NCBI GenBank assembly: GCA_964473645.1
Contig: CAYYPW010000006.1
Coordinates: 62,001-126,000, forward strand
DNA length: 64,000 nucleotides
Direction: 5' to 3'
Source of the DNA: HdN1 sp964473645
Lineage (GTDB): Bacteria; Pseudomonadota; Gammaproteobacteria; Pseudomonadales; Ketobacteraceae
Part shown: one piece after another, positions 17,217-26,452 of the stretch
Layout of the letters: the number at the start of each line of letters is the position of its first letter
Numbering within the stretch: position 1 is the first letter of the stretch
Made by a program: the position numbers and the translations under genes
The notes under the pieces: generated by a model
What the model was told of the DNA's origin: nothing
The model's database searches: none
Seen by the model: the letters and a program-made list of their open reading frames with translations, nothing else

Positions 17217-19364
17217 CTATTCCGCCGTCAAAATCGTAAAACGCCACTGCTCCTCGACATAATCCTTTTGCGCTAGCCGCTCGTCGATATAAAGCCCGCT
17301 CATCCATTGGCATCCCCGCTCGCCAAGAAAGGCAGCCTGATGAACACTCGCCACCCCTGGCGCCACCACTTGCAACCCCAACTGCCGCGCCAGATATAAA
17401 ATACCATCGACAATGGCAGCGTCGGTGGGTGATTCAGAAATGCCCGTCACCACTTTTTCGCTCAAGGTGACGTAGCTGAACGGAATTTTGCGCAGCATAT
17501 GCACGGGAGCAAAGCCTGTACCGAATTCATCAATGGCAAACTGAAAACCGTGACGTTTTAGCGCGAGAACGGCGTCCATGGTTTCACGTTCACGCACCAT
17601 GGCAGCAGCTTCAGGCAGCTCAACGACTACGTTACATGCGTCTATGCCGAACTGTTTGACGGCATTGATCAACCAGGCAACCGAGTCTTCCTGACTTAAT
17701 AACGCGGGGGTTGCAGACAGCAATATCAAGGTGGACGCCTGGTTTTCCTTTGGCTGGTTTTCCTTAGACAGATTGTCAAAGGCGGGTTGACGCTGCACCG
17801 TGGCCAGCCCCTCTTGCCACAACCAGCGACACAACTCGGCACCGAGCCCGGCGTCTTCCGCAATGCCCTGAAATTCCGACATATCGAGTAAGCCACGCTG
17901 TGGGTGCAGCCATTGCACCGATAGCGAAAGCGCCTGCACTTTGCCAGACAAAATATCGACCACGGGTTGCATTGCAATCGTAAATTGCTTTTTCTCAAAG
18001 GCTTTATGCAATTCAAACTCGATCTGCACCCGCTCTGCCAACGCTTTATTCATTTCGACCGTAAAATACTGATACGTATTTCGGCCCAGCATTTTTGCGC
18101 GCTGGGTCGCCGCTTCGGCGTTTTTCAGCAACGCGGCCACGCTGTCGCCACATTGCGGGTAAACCGCCACCCCGACAGAACAGCTTGAATAGATTTCATG
18201 GCCTTCTAACAAATAGGGTTCGTGCAGGCGTTCGACCAGTTTGCGTGCGACAATGCCTGCATTTTCTGGGTGTTCGATAAAGCTGAGCGCCACAACAAAT
18301 TCATCGCCTTCCATACGGCCAAGGGCGTCTTCGCGACGCACCACCTGTTTGATGCGATTGGCCACCTGCACCATCATCTGGTCGCCCAGTTCATGGCCGA
18401 CGCTTTCGTTTAAATAACGAAAATGATCGAGATCAAGATGCAGAACCGCGCAATGTTGACTGCGCTGTTTGCTTTTACGCAAAATTTTATCGATGGTTTC
18501 TTCGAGCCGCACGCGCGTCGGCAGGCCGGTAATGTTATCGGTATGACTGAGATTGGAAAGCTTATCTTTGGATTCGCGGGTTTCTTTCAGCTCACGAAAG
18601 GCAAAGATATGCTTGATATCGCCTTTGTCGCGCATGGGAATGGCCGCGAATTTTACGCGGGTTGATTCACCATCCACACGCCACAAGGTTGCGCTGTCCA
18701 CCTGCAAAATCTGCTCACTGCGCGTCACCGTATTGATCGGGTGTTCCTGCCAGTGAGACACCAAAGCTGGTGCAGGCTCATCCAGCATGGATTCGATGTA
18801 TTTGCCCACCAGGAAGGTGGCACGGCCCCGTAATATGCACTCGGCGGCATAATTGACGAAGCAAATTTTGCCATCGCCATCAAGCGCGATGATGCCTTCT
18901 TTATCACTTTCAATCAGCGAATTGTTTTGCTTGTCACCAATCATTTCGATCATGCAGCGATATTGATACTGCAGCAGAAAAAATTTCACCAGCGAAAAGA
19001 ATTGCTCGATTTCAAACGGCTTGGCAAGCACCTCAATCGATGCGGACAACTCAGGATAGAGTTTAAGGCGACGATCCGAAAATCCAGAAGTCACCAACAC
19101 TAACGGAATATGGGCCGTCTTTTTGTCAGATTTAAGGCTATTGATGACCTGAAATGCATCGGGTTGGGTGATGGCCGCATCCACCAGAATCAACGCAGGC
19201 GCCCGCTCCTGGGTAATTTGTAATAAGGATTCCGCATTTTCAGGGGCGGCCATATCAACATCCATGGCCTGAAAAATATGGCGATAGGCATCAATATGCT
19301 TGGCGGTAGCATCCAGCAAGACCACCAGCGGTTTGACGGGGCTGGCAATGGCTTCTTCAGTCAT
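17217..19364 (-). CDS. Receiver-PAS-GGDEF-EAL protein with degenerate catalytic motifs
   Basis: A 715-residue signalling protein. Domains in order: receiver (about 12-125, phospho-acceptor D62, K115), PAS (about 145-260), GGDEF (about 265-435) and EAL (about 445-710). The cyclase signature reads EGDEF (352-356) rather than GGDEF, and the phosphodiesterase signature EAL is replaced by SLS (480-482); DDFGTG reads DEFGTG and the later catalytic lysine-aspartate region is also changed. It therefore looks like a c-di-GMP or GTP-binding scaffold rather than an enzyme. It lies 48 bp downstream of a hybrid kinase whose receiver outputs could feed it. Its 3' end is duplicated at 14017-14468. Confidence 0.88.
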   Translation of the reverse strand: MTEEAIASPVKPLVVLLDATAKHIDAYRHIFQAMDVDMAAPENAESLLQITQERAPALILVDAAITQPDAFQVINSLKSDKKTAHIPLVLVTSGFSDRRLKLYPELSASIEVLAKPFEIEQFFSLVKFFLLQYQYRCMIEMIGDKQNNSLIESDKEGIIALDGDGKICFVNYAAECILRGRATFLVGKYIESMLDEPAPALVSHWQEHPINTVTRSEQILQVDSATLWRVDGESTRVKFAAIPMRDKGDIKHIFAFRELKETRESKDKLSNLSHTDNITGLPTRVRLEETIDKILRKSKQRSQHCAVLHLDLDHFRYLNESVGHELGDQMMVQVANRIKQVVRREDALGRMEGDEFVVALSFIEHPENAGIVARKLVERLHEPYLLEGHEIYSSCSVGVAVYPQCGDSVAALLKNAEAATQRAKMLGRNTYQYFTVEMNKALAERVQIEFELHKAFEKKQFTIAMQPVVDILSGKVQALSLSVQWLHPQRGLLDMSEFQGIAEDAGLGAELCRWLWQEGLATVQRQPAFDNLSKENQPKENQASTLILLSATPALLSQEDSVAWLINAVKQFGIDACNVVVELPEAAAMVRERETMDAVLALKRHGFQFAIDEFGTGFAPVHMLRKIPFSYVTLSEKVVTGISESPTDAAIVDGILYLARQLGLQVVAPGVASVHQAAFLGERGCQWMSGLYIDERLAQKDYVEEQWRFTILTAE

Positions 19365-19412
19365 GTAACGACAACTCTATAGTGAACGTCAGCTTTGCAC
19401 TTTTTTTAAAGA

Positions 19413-21404
19413 TCATGGTGCCGATTTTTCAACGCGATCAAGAATGACCTGTAATTGATCGGCACGAAAAGGCTTTTGCATAAAATCATCCATGCCTGCT
19501 TGCAAACATTGCTCACGGCACTCTTCCCCGTCGCTGGCAGTGAGCGCAATAATCGTCGTGCGTTCACCGCAGCTCTTTTCCCATTCGCGAATATGGCGGG
19601 TCGCCTCAAAGCCATCCATGACAGGCATGTCACAATCCATTAAAATAAAGTCGTAATGGTTATCACGCACGGCGTCGATGGCTTCTTCACCATTGTTGGT
19701 AACATCTGCGGTAATCCCCAAACGACGCAAGGCCCCTTTGGCGATAATCTGGTTCACTTCGTTGTCTTCGACCAGCAAGGCCCGCTGATTGCGTCGGTCA
19801 CTGTTGCCGGTCAGCAAATGCTGCGTCACCAACACGGGCTGTAGTTGGCGTTGCTGCGCAAGCGCAGCACGAAAGGCTTCAATCAGCACTCCACGCCGCA
19901 CAGGTTTTGGCAGCAAAGCATTGACGCCGCATCCCGTAGCAATGGCAGGCGTCACACCTTCATTGGCAGCCACCAGCATGACGATGGCCACGTTTTTCAA
20001 CAACGCCTGGCAACGAATTTCCTGTGCCAGATGAATGCCGGCCAGTTTCAATTCGTGCAAATCAATTAACACAAAATCGATTGGCGCCAGCGTGGTATTT
20101 TCTTGCAACAAATATTTGAGTGCATGATTGCCGGAGCCCACCCACTCGACTTTCATGCGTTCCTGCTTGCAGGCTTCGGTCAGCCATTGGCGATCTTCAA
20201 AGGAGTCGTTGACAATCAGCACACGTTTGCCCGCGAGCACTCGCTGCTGATGCAGGATTTGTTCCCCTCTCTCGAATTTCAGCGATACAAAATAGCTGCT
20301 GCCGACCGTCTCGGTCGATCGCAACGAAATTCGGCCGCCCATGCGTTCAACCAATTCTTTGGCGATGGCGATGCCCACCCCCAGCGCGGCCAAGCGCTGG
20401 GCAAAGTCTATGCGGGGGTTATCGAACTGTGCCTGAATATCCTTGCGTCGTTGCTCGCCAATGCCCAACCCTGTGTCATTGATTTCGAATTCGATGGTGG
20501 CATGGGTGGCAGTTTCCACCATGCACTGCGCCTTGATGGTGACACCCCCTTCAACCGTATTGCGAAACGCATTATTCAGCAGGCACTGCAAAATCTGCCG
20601 CAAGCGATTGGGGTCACCGATCAGGTATTCCGGCACGCTGGGGCCTACCAGGGTGGCGAATTCCAGACTCTTTTTGGTGGCCTGATCCTGAAAACTCTCC
20701 AGCAAATCTTCAAGCACATAGCGGGTGTTGAAACAGACGCTTTCGAATTCGAGATGATCGTTTTCCAATTGGGTGAAATCAGAGATTTCGTAGAGGGATT
20801 TTTGCAGCTCACGCCCGGCCTGATAGGCCAGTGTCACCTCTTGGCGAATATCCGTCGCCAGGTCGTTGCGATCCAACATTTGCCCGACGACATTGAGCAG
20901 TAACGAAAGCGGTGACCGCATCTCTTGATTGAGATGATCAAGAAACTGCGATTTTGCCCCCGAAAGGCTTTCCGTCGTCGCCATTCGACTTTGCAGCTTG
21001 CGATAGTCGTTAACCGATTCCGTTACATTCTGAAAAATGACCAGTGCATACCACTCCCCCTGCCACATCATCAGGCTGCGGTGTGCAATCAGGCTCAAAC
21101 GGGTCTGGGTGCCACACAGCGCCGTAATGGGGTGCGAAAGCAAGTGAGGGTTTGCCGCGACAAAATCCCCTAGATAACGCGGGACATTACCGGCGTATTC
21201 GCGTGGGCAAGGGATAGAGCGATCAAAGAGTTTACCAATGGCGTTGGCTGCCAGAATCTCAAACAGCTGCTCGGCGGTTGAATTGATCGCTAGCACAATA
21301 CCGCCATCGTTAAACAGAATGGCCGCTTCGTTGAGGTTGGACGCCAAGGCGAACAATGGGCAAGTGGTATCGATATGGACTTGCGATACGGGCTCGTTTG
21401 ACAT
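19413..21404 (-). CDS. Hybrid kinase-like protein lacking the phospho-acceptor histidine
   Basis: A 663-residue protein from the ATG at 21404 (a TTG three codons earlier is open). Order: PAS (about 20-135), HisKA-like dimerisation region (about 150-215), HATPase_c (about 260-380; N-box LLNNAFRNT, DTGLGIG, GVGIAIAKELVERMGG), a degenerate receiver (about 392-510, D448) and a canonical receiver (about 540-655; LMDCDMPVMDG, D590). In the H-box, SHEIRTP of active kinases reads NQEMRSP, so the acceptor His is Gln (about 160). Autophosphorylation is not expected; the second receiver could be phosphorylated by another kinase. Upstream partner of the degenerate GGDEF/EAL gene. Confidence 0.88.
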   Translation of the reverse strand: MSNEPVSQVHIDTTCPLFALASNLNEAAILFNDGGIVLAINSTAEQLFEILAANAIGKLFDRSIPCPREYAGNVPRYLGDFVAANPHLLSHPITALCGTQTRLSLIAHRSLMMWQGEWYALVIFQNVTESVNDYRKLQSRMATTESLSGAKSQFLDHLNQEMRSPLSLLLNVVGQMLDRNDLATDIRQEVTLAYQAGRELQKSLYEISDFTQLENDHLEFESVCFNTRYVLEDLLESFQDQATKKSLEFATLVGPSVPEYLIGDPNRLRQILQCLLNNAFRNTVEGGVTIKAQCMVETATHATIEFEINDTGLGIGEQRRKDIQAQFDNPRIDFAQRLAALGVGIAIAKELVERMGGRISLRSTETVGSSYFVSLKFERGEQILHQQRVLAGKRVLIVNDSFEDRQWLTEACKQERMKVEWVGSGNHALKYLLQENTTLAPIDFVLIDLHELKLAGIHLAQEIRCQALLKNVAIVMLVAANEGVTPAIATGCGVNALLPKPVRRGVLIEAFRAALAQQRQLQPVLVTQHLLTGNSDRRNQRALLVEDNEVNQIIAKGALRRLGITADVTNNGEEAIDAVRDNHYDFILMDCDMPVMDGFEATRHIREWEKSCGERTTIIALTASDGEECREQCLQAGMDDFMQKPFRADQLQVILDRVEKSAP

Positions 21405-21532
21405 GGTAGCCAACAGTTCCTGTTGCTGAGGCTGGCGAAAAAGCGTGCGCCAACACCGAGTTAAAGAGTGCTATCCATTGAGTATAGATGGGTTTTTGGG
21501 GGGTGGGTTTGAATCGATAAGCCTGGGTGCAC

Positions 21533-21561
21533 ACACCGCCCGCAGCAGCTGCGGGCGGTGT
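21533..21561. terminator. Strong GC hairpin after argG
   Basis: Perfect 13-bp arms ACACCGCCCGCAG and CTGCGGGCGGTGT around a 3-base loop. It lies downstream of argG on the minus strand and before the hybrid kinase gene. There is no T run, but the stem is very stable. Confidence 0.6.
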
Positions 21562-21589
21562 AGCGAAGGACGTCTATAGAGTCGCTAAC

Positions 21590-22804
21590 TTACTTGAGCT
21601 TGCGACCTTTGTTGGCAGCAATACGCATACGCAAAGCATTGAGGCGAATGAAGCCTTCGGCATCTTTCTGGTTGTAGGCGCCACGGTCGTCTTCGAAGGT
21701 CGCGATCGAGACATCAAACAAACTGTCGTTGGAACGACGGCCAGCGACGCTGACGTTACCTTTGTAGAGTTTAAGGCGCACATCCCCATTGACGTACTGT
21801 TGGGTGTTGTCGATCAGGGCTTGCATGGCCAAACGCTCAGGTGACCACCAGTAGCCGTTGTATACCAGGCTGGCATAACGCGGCATCAGGTCATCTTTGA
21901 GGTGGGCGGTTTCGCGGTCGAGGGTGATCGACTCGATGGCGCGGTGTGCCTTGAGCAGGATGGTGCCCCCTGGTGTTTCATAGCAGCCGCGTGATTTCAT
22001 GCCGACGTAGCGGTTTTCTACCAGATCAAGACGGCCAATGCCGTTGGCGCCGCCGATGCTGTTGAGGTGGGCGAGCAGTTGCGCGGGGCTCATGCGTACG
22101 CCATCAACAGCAACCGGGTCGCCTTTTTCAAAACTGATTTCGATATAGGTCGCTTTGTCGGGGGCTTGTTCGGGGTTTACAGACCAACGCCACATGTCTT
22201 CTTCGGCTTCGGCCCAGGTGTCTTCCAGAATGCCGCCCTCATAGGAGATGTGCAGGAGGTTGGCGTCCATCGAGTAAGGGGACTTGCCCTTTTTCTTCTC
22301 AATATGGATGCCGTTCTTTTCTGCATAAGCAAGCAGGGCTTCGCGGGAGTTGAGATCCCATTCGCGCCAGGGGGCAATGACTTTCATACCAGGGCTGAGG
22401 GCGTAGGCGCCGAGTTCGAAACGAACCTGGTCGTTGCCTTTGCCGGTGGCGCCGTGGGAGATGGCGTCGGCCTTGGTCATTTCAGCGATTTCAACGAGGC
22501 GCTTGGCGATCAATGGGCGGGCGATGGAGGTGCCGAGCAGGTATTCGCCTTCATAAAGAGTGTTGGCGCGGAACATGGGGAACACGAAGTCGCGGGCGAA
22601 TTCTTCGCGAACGTCTTCGATGAAGATTTCTTTGATGCCCATGGCTTTGGCTTTTTCACGAGCCGGTTCCAGTTCTTCGCCTTGCCCGAGGTCGGCGGTG
22701 AAGGTCACGACTTCGCATCCGTAGTTTTCTTGCAGCCATTTGAGGATGATGGAGGTATCGAGGCCGCCAGAATAGGCAAGGACGACTTTTTTGATGTCTG
22801 ACAT
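21590..22804 (-). CDS. argG: Argininosuccinate synthase
   Basis: Joins citrulline and aspartate using ATP in arginine synthesis. The 404-residue protein starts MSDIKKVVLAYSGGLDTSII, with the PP-loop YSGGLDTS at about 10-17, followed by the family's SHGATGKGNDQVRFE motif. Full length, of the shorter (type I) bacterial form. With argD and argF at 60-62 kb the window supplies three arginine genes, though not in one operon. Upstream of the ATG is AAAGGTTCCCC. The neighbour motY keeps the argG-motY order seen in Pseudomonas. Confidence 0.97.
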   Translation of the reverse strand: MSDIKKVVLAYSGGLDTSIILKWLQENYGCEVVTFTADLGQGEELEPAREKAKAMGIKEIFIEDVREEFARDFVFPMFRANTLYEGEYLLGTSIARPLIAKRLVEIAEMTKADAISHGATGKGNDQVRFELGAYALSPGMKVIAPWREWDLNSREALLAYAEKNGIHIEKKKGKSPYSMDANLLHISYEGGILEDTWAEAEEDMWRWSVNPEQAPDKATYIEISFEKGDPVAVDGVRMSPAQLLAHLNSIGGANGIGRLDLVENRYVGMKSRGCYETPGGTILLKAHRAIESITLDRETAHLKDDLMPRYASLVYNGYWWSPERLAMQALIDNTQQYVNGDVRLKLYKGNVSVAGRRSNDSLFDVSIATFEDDRGAYNQKDAEGFIRLNALRMRIAANKGRKLK

Positions 22805-22873
22805 GGGGGAACCTTTTCGTGAGGTTGAAGCGTGGGGTGGTGCGTTTAGGGGCCGTATTCTAGCCGCTACACC

Positions 22874-23758
22874 CTACCCCTTCAACAACTGCACCAACAC
22901 ACGCCGGTTAACCGCGACGTTTTTGTTATTCCCCTTTTTGATGACATTGCGGGTTTCGCCCCAATAGCGCATGAGGATCATGTCCTCGGGCACACCCTTG
23001 CTGATCAGATACTCGCGGGCCGCATTGGCGCGCAGGCGGGAGAGTTCCCAGTTGTGGCCCTTGCGACCGACGGTGTCGGCGTGGCCGTCGATAATGATTT
23101 TTTTCACGCTGGAATCGAGGGCAATAAAACCTGCCAGCAGGTCAAGGCGCTCGCGGGTGGTGCCTTCCACTTTCCAGAGGTCGGTTTTGAAGTGCAGCAT
23201 GGAGGCTTGCAGTTGTTCAAAATTGGCGGGGAACAGTGAGGTAATGCAGCTCAGATAGCCTTGGTAGGCACTGCCAAAGTTGACCGCAGAGACATCGACC
23301 TGAACGCTATGCGGCGTGTACCAGCCGGGCATTTTAATCGAGGGGAACATGCCGGCTTGCAGCTCGGCGAGAAAGCGTTGGGCAATGCTTTCACCGACCA
23401 CAACGGGTTTGGTGCCGGGAACCACATCGGTGGCGCCAACAGAGACGGTGCGAATACCGTCATGCCAGGCGGGTGCGCTGACGGCAAGCTGGGCCTTACC
23501 AGATTTGTAAACGGGTTGTTGGGTTTTGAGGTAGAACTCAAGTTTTTCGCCCGCGCGAATGGAGAACACCGCTTCACCATAGTTGGGGACGGCTTGCCAG
23601 AGTTTGCATTCGAGGGGTGAGGGTTCGAGGTTCCAACTGGCAACATCCAGGCGAGCCTGATAACTGGTCGCGTGGGCTGCGACGGCGGTCATCAGCAATC
23701 CGGCCAGCAGCATGGCACAGGCAAAAACGTGGCGCCGTGCGCTGACCACGCGTGCCAT
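22874..23758 (-). CDS. motY: Sodium-type flagellar motor protein MotY
   Basis: Forms the T-ring around the base of the polar flagellum that anchors the sodium- or proton-driven stators in Vibrio and Pseudomonas. About 294 residues from the ATG at 23758, chosen because it gives a clean signal peptide (MARVVSARRHVFACAMLL … AHA). The N-terminal MotY-specific beta domain follows, and an OmpA/MotB-like peptidoglycan-binding domain occupies the last 130 residues (IIIDGHADTVGRKG, LSRLRANAAREYL). It ends just before argG. Divergent from rnt. Confidence 0.92.
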   Translation of the reverse strand: MARVVSARRHVFACAMLLAGLLMTAVAAHATSYQARLDVASWNLEPSPLECKLWQAVPNYGEAVFSIRAGEKLEFYLKTQQPVYKSGKAQLAVSAPAWHDGIRTVSVGATDVVPGTKPVVVGESIAQRFLAELQAGMFPSIKMPGWYTPHSVQVDVSAVNFGSAYQGYLSCITSLFPANFEQLQASMLHFKTDLWKVEGTTRERLDLLAGFIALDSSVKKIIIDGHADTVGRKGHNWELSRLRANAAREYLISKGVPEDMILMRYWGETRNVIKKGNNKNVAVNRRVLVQLLKG

Positions 23759-23950
23759 CGCGAGATACTGTGAAGTGCCGTGTTGGGCAGTGCCGGCTGG
23801 CGCGCTATGGTTATACAACATTGGTCGAACACACCCTGCTTGATTACAGGGTTTGTCGGCAGCGACGGCGCAAACTTGAGCACCCTCTATGCTGACACAG
23901 GGGGAAGGGTAAGGTACGATGCGCATTTACCATTGGTCGAGGCTTTCTAC

Positions 23951-24613
23951 GTGGGCACAAAAGATAAACACCCCCTCGCCCGTCGATTTCGCGGTTTTTT
24001 GCCGGTGGTGATCGATGTCGAAACCGGGGGATTCAATGCCCAAACGGATGCTCTATTGGAGATCGCGGCGGTTACGCTGCATTTCACCGAGGATGGCTGG
24101 CTACAGAAACATCATACCCGGCATTTTCATGTCGCACCTTTTGCAGGCGCGAATATCGAAAAAGCAGCACTGGAGTTTACGGGGATCGATCCTTATCACC
24201 CGTTTCGAAATGCAGTCGATGAGAAGGACGCGCTGACGACGATTTTTGGCGATATTCGAAAAGCGATCAGTTCGTTCGAATGTAATCGTGCGGTATTGGT
24301 CGGGCACAACGCGTTTTTTGATCATCAATTTTTGTTTGCAGCGGCAGCACGCGCGCAACTCAAACGCAATCCCTTTCATCCTTTCAGTTGCTTTGATACG
24401 GCGACACTCGCGGGCGTTGCACTGGGGCAAACCGTGTTGGCACGCGCCTGTCATGCGGCAGGCATTTGTTTTTCACAGAAAGAAGCGCACTCCGCTTTGT
24501 ATGACGCCGAAAAAACGGCCGATTTATTCTGTCATATTGTGAACCGCTGGCGAGCGCTGGGCGGTCTGGATGAGGTGTTGCCGCTGGCCAATGACGGCGA
24601 GGCGGAGGACTGA
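23951..24613 (+). CDS. rnt: Ribonuclease T
   Basis: A DEDD-type 3'-5' exonuclease that trims the 3' ends of tRNA and other stable RNAs. Motif I is VVIDVETGGFN, followed by FTGIDPYHPFRNAV, HNAFFDHQF and the last motif HSALYDAEKTADLF. The start is not obvious: no ATG lies near the conserved N-terminus; the GTG at 23951 gives a 220-residue protein beginning VGTKDKHPLARRFRG, matching the family start, and GAGG lies 8 bases before it. Longer in-frame reading to 23780 is possible but would run through the motY promoter region. Confidence 0.9.
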   Translation: MGTKDKHPLARRFRGFLPVVIDVETGGFNAQTDALLEIAAVTLHFTEDGWLQKHHTRHFHVAPFAGANIEKAALEFTGIDPYHPFRNAVDEKDALTTIFGDIRKAISSFECNRAVLVGHNAFFDHQFLFAAAARAQLKRNPFHPFSCFDTATLAGVALGQTVLARACHAAGICFSQKEAHSALYDAEKTADLFCHIVNRWRALGGLDEVLPLANDGEAED

Positions 24614-24637
24614 GAACTTTCGCGCATCAATGCATGT

Positions 24638-24682
24638 AAAAAAGCCCCAAAGGACGAATCCAATGGGGCTTTTCTATTTTTT
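24638..24682 (+). terminator. Rho-independent terminator of rnt
   Basis: Arms AAAAGCCCCA and TGGGGCTTTT (about 24640-24649 and 24664-24673) are followed by CTATTTTTT. It also has an A run on the left and could serve the truncated peroxiredoxin gene on the other strand. Confidence 0.85.
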
Positions 24683-24757
24683 ACCGCTTGGGATTACTAC
24701 CCAAGGGAGGGTTTGCTCGACAGTGCATATTGCAGCTGTCGGCTGCTCAACCCATCA

Positions 24758-25000
24758 TCAAAGCTTACCCGCATTTTCTGCCAGGTATTTAGCGACGCCT
24801 TGTGGATTGGCGTTCATACCGGCATCACCTTTCTTCCAGCCGGCGGGGCACACTTCGCCGTGCTCTTCGTGGAATTGCAGCGCGTCGACCAGACGAATCA
24901 GCTCGTCGATGTTGCGGCCCAGAGGGAGATCGTTGACGATCTGTGCACGCACGTTGCCGCTCTTGTCGATCAGGAATGCACCACGGAACGCGACGCCACA
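24758..25000 (-). pseudogene. 3' fragment of a 2-Cys peroxiredoxin gene
   Basis: About 80 codons matching the C-terminal part of the intact peroxiredoxin gene at 33542-34144 (FLIDKSGNVRAQIVNDLPLG … AENAGKL), at roughly 85-90 percent nucleotide identity by eye. Homology stops abruptly at about 25000. It keeps the resolving-cysteine segment GEVCPAGW but has lost the peroxidatic-cysteine half and any start with a ribosome-binding site. In Pseudomonas the peroxiredoxin gene sits beside rnt, so this fragment is probably the remnant in the original position. Confidence 0.85.
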
Positions 25001-25042
25001 GAGGAATCCAGGATCAATTCAGACAGGTCCTGGCACAAGTAA

Positions 25043-25057
25043 CACAAATCGTTTGTG
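25043..25057. other. Palindrome near the peroxiredoxin breakpoint
   Basis: CACAAA-TCG-TTTGTG, a perfect 6-bp inverted repeat about 45 bp beyond the truncation point. It could be a regulator binding site or part of a recombination junction; nothing else supports either. Confidence 0.3.
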
Positions 25058-25263
25058 ATCATATTTTTACCTTACCAGATGCTCCCGCGTTGCTAGGGAC
25101 AATTCCCGAGCGCTCGAAGTAGAGGATGTTTCACAGTCTGCAGTGGAAAAACTCAAGATATTTGCCTACCATCATGACAGACTATCCCGGTCAAAAGCAT
25201 GCAGATAACGGGCGGAACAGCCGCTGACGTTTTACTTCAAGATAAAGGGTTAGTAGCTGCCAG

Positions 25264-26268
25264 ATGAACGCAAACAATCCAAATTTTCTTGTACCGTTGG
25301 TCTGCATGATTGTTGTTGTGACAGTAACGGTAAATGCGGCTGAAACGCAGTTGGGAGGCTTTGGGTCTTTTGAGGTGGGTTTGAGCAACGACCAGCATGG
25401 GGTTTACGAAGAGTATGCTACTCAGCCTCTAGATTTTAAACCGATTTCCATTGCTGCGACTCAAGCATCCCATCACGATAATGAAAAAGCGTCGGTTACC
25501 GTGCAGACAGTGGCCCGTGGGTTGGATGACTGGGATAGAGATATTGACTGGGCCTATGTTATATACCAGCCCCGTACCGATCCGACCCGGAAACTGGACC
25601 GCATGAGCAGCCCTTTTTGCATCTATGCCGATTCGAAAAAAATCAGCGTCAGTTATCCCTGCATCTCGCCATCCTATGCGGATTACAACTTACCCTTTTA
25701 CATAAAAGATGGTTCCGATGCGCTTTACTGCAAACCGCTGGGAGCAGCCGACATTCGGACTCATACTTTTGTTGCTTCGTCGAATGAAGTTACAGATAAC
25801 ATATTCTATGCATGATGACCAGCTCGACTTTCATAGCGCCGCCGCATATTATGACAGCGGCCACTACTTTGCCACTGCTGAATTTTCGTTGTTATGAGCA
25901 CACGACAGCGCCCCACCACAAAAATCTTTGTACGTTACCTAACGGATGTTATGCGGCAAAACGAGTGGAGTTATTTTTTGACATGTTCCGATTTCAATCA
26001 CCCCCTGATTTTGCGAATGGCTTGCTGCCAACCTCCTACTGGTATGGCAGTTGAGAATGCCGTTTTCACAGATGCCAATGCCTGGATTGCAGGAATTCGC
26101 TGGGACTTTACTGATAATATGTCATTCACGAAAGAAGTGGAGAATTATAAGGATCGAGAACATCAAATGCACTTCCAAAATGGTGATCGAGACTTCGTGT
26201 TGATTCGACTTGGCGATCAAACGGATTTTGAGAGTGAGGGCATGGATGCAAGCGGCTTACCGCCTTAA
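25264..26268 (+). pseudogene. Decayed outer-membrane porin-like gene
   Basis: A signal peptide (MNANNPNFLVPLVCMIVVV … NAA) opens a 183-codon frame that reads like the first part of a gammaproteobacterial porin-like barrel (FGSFEVGLSND, VARGLDDWDRDIDWAYVIY, VSYPCISPSYADYNLPF). The frame ends at 25815. Barrel-like sequence continues in another frame (YYDSGHYFATAEFS, to 25897) and then in a third (NAWIAGIRWDFTDNMSF … FVLIRLGDQ, to 26268). Two or more frameshifts and a probable internal loss are needed to explain this. No intact product expected. Confidence 0.6.
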
Positions 26269-26452
26269 CTGACGGTAGCCATGATTACGATTTCATTATC
26301 AATTGCACTCGGTTGTGTAGCGCACCTCAAACGAATGTCAGATCAAAGCGGGTAAGCACCTAGTGATTTGGTGCTAATATCGAGAAAAATAGCACGCGTG
26401 GGAATAACAAAATGAAACTTCATATGCACGCTAAAAATGTAGAGAGCAATGC

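Noticed and set aside
20103..20903. A 266-codon open frame on the plus strand opposite the hybrid kinase gene
   Set aside because: Antisense to conserved HATPase and receiver sequence; no family features.
22067..22801. A 244-codon frame antisense to argG with Gly/Phe/Val-rich sequence
   Set aside because: A mirror of argG codon usage; argG is intact on the other strand.
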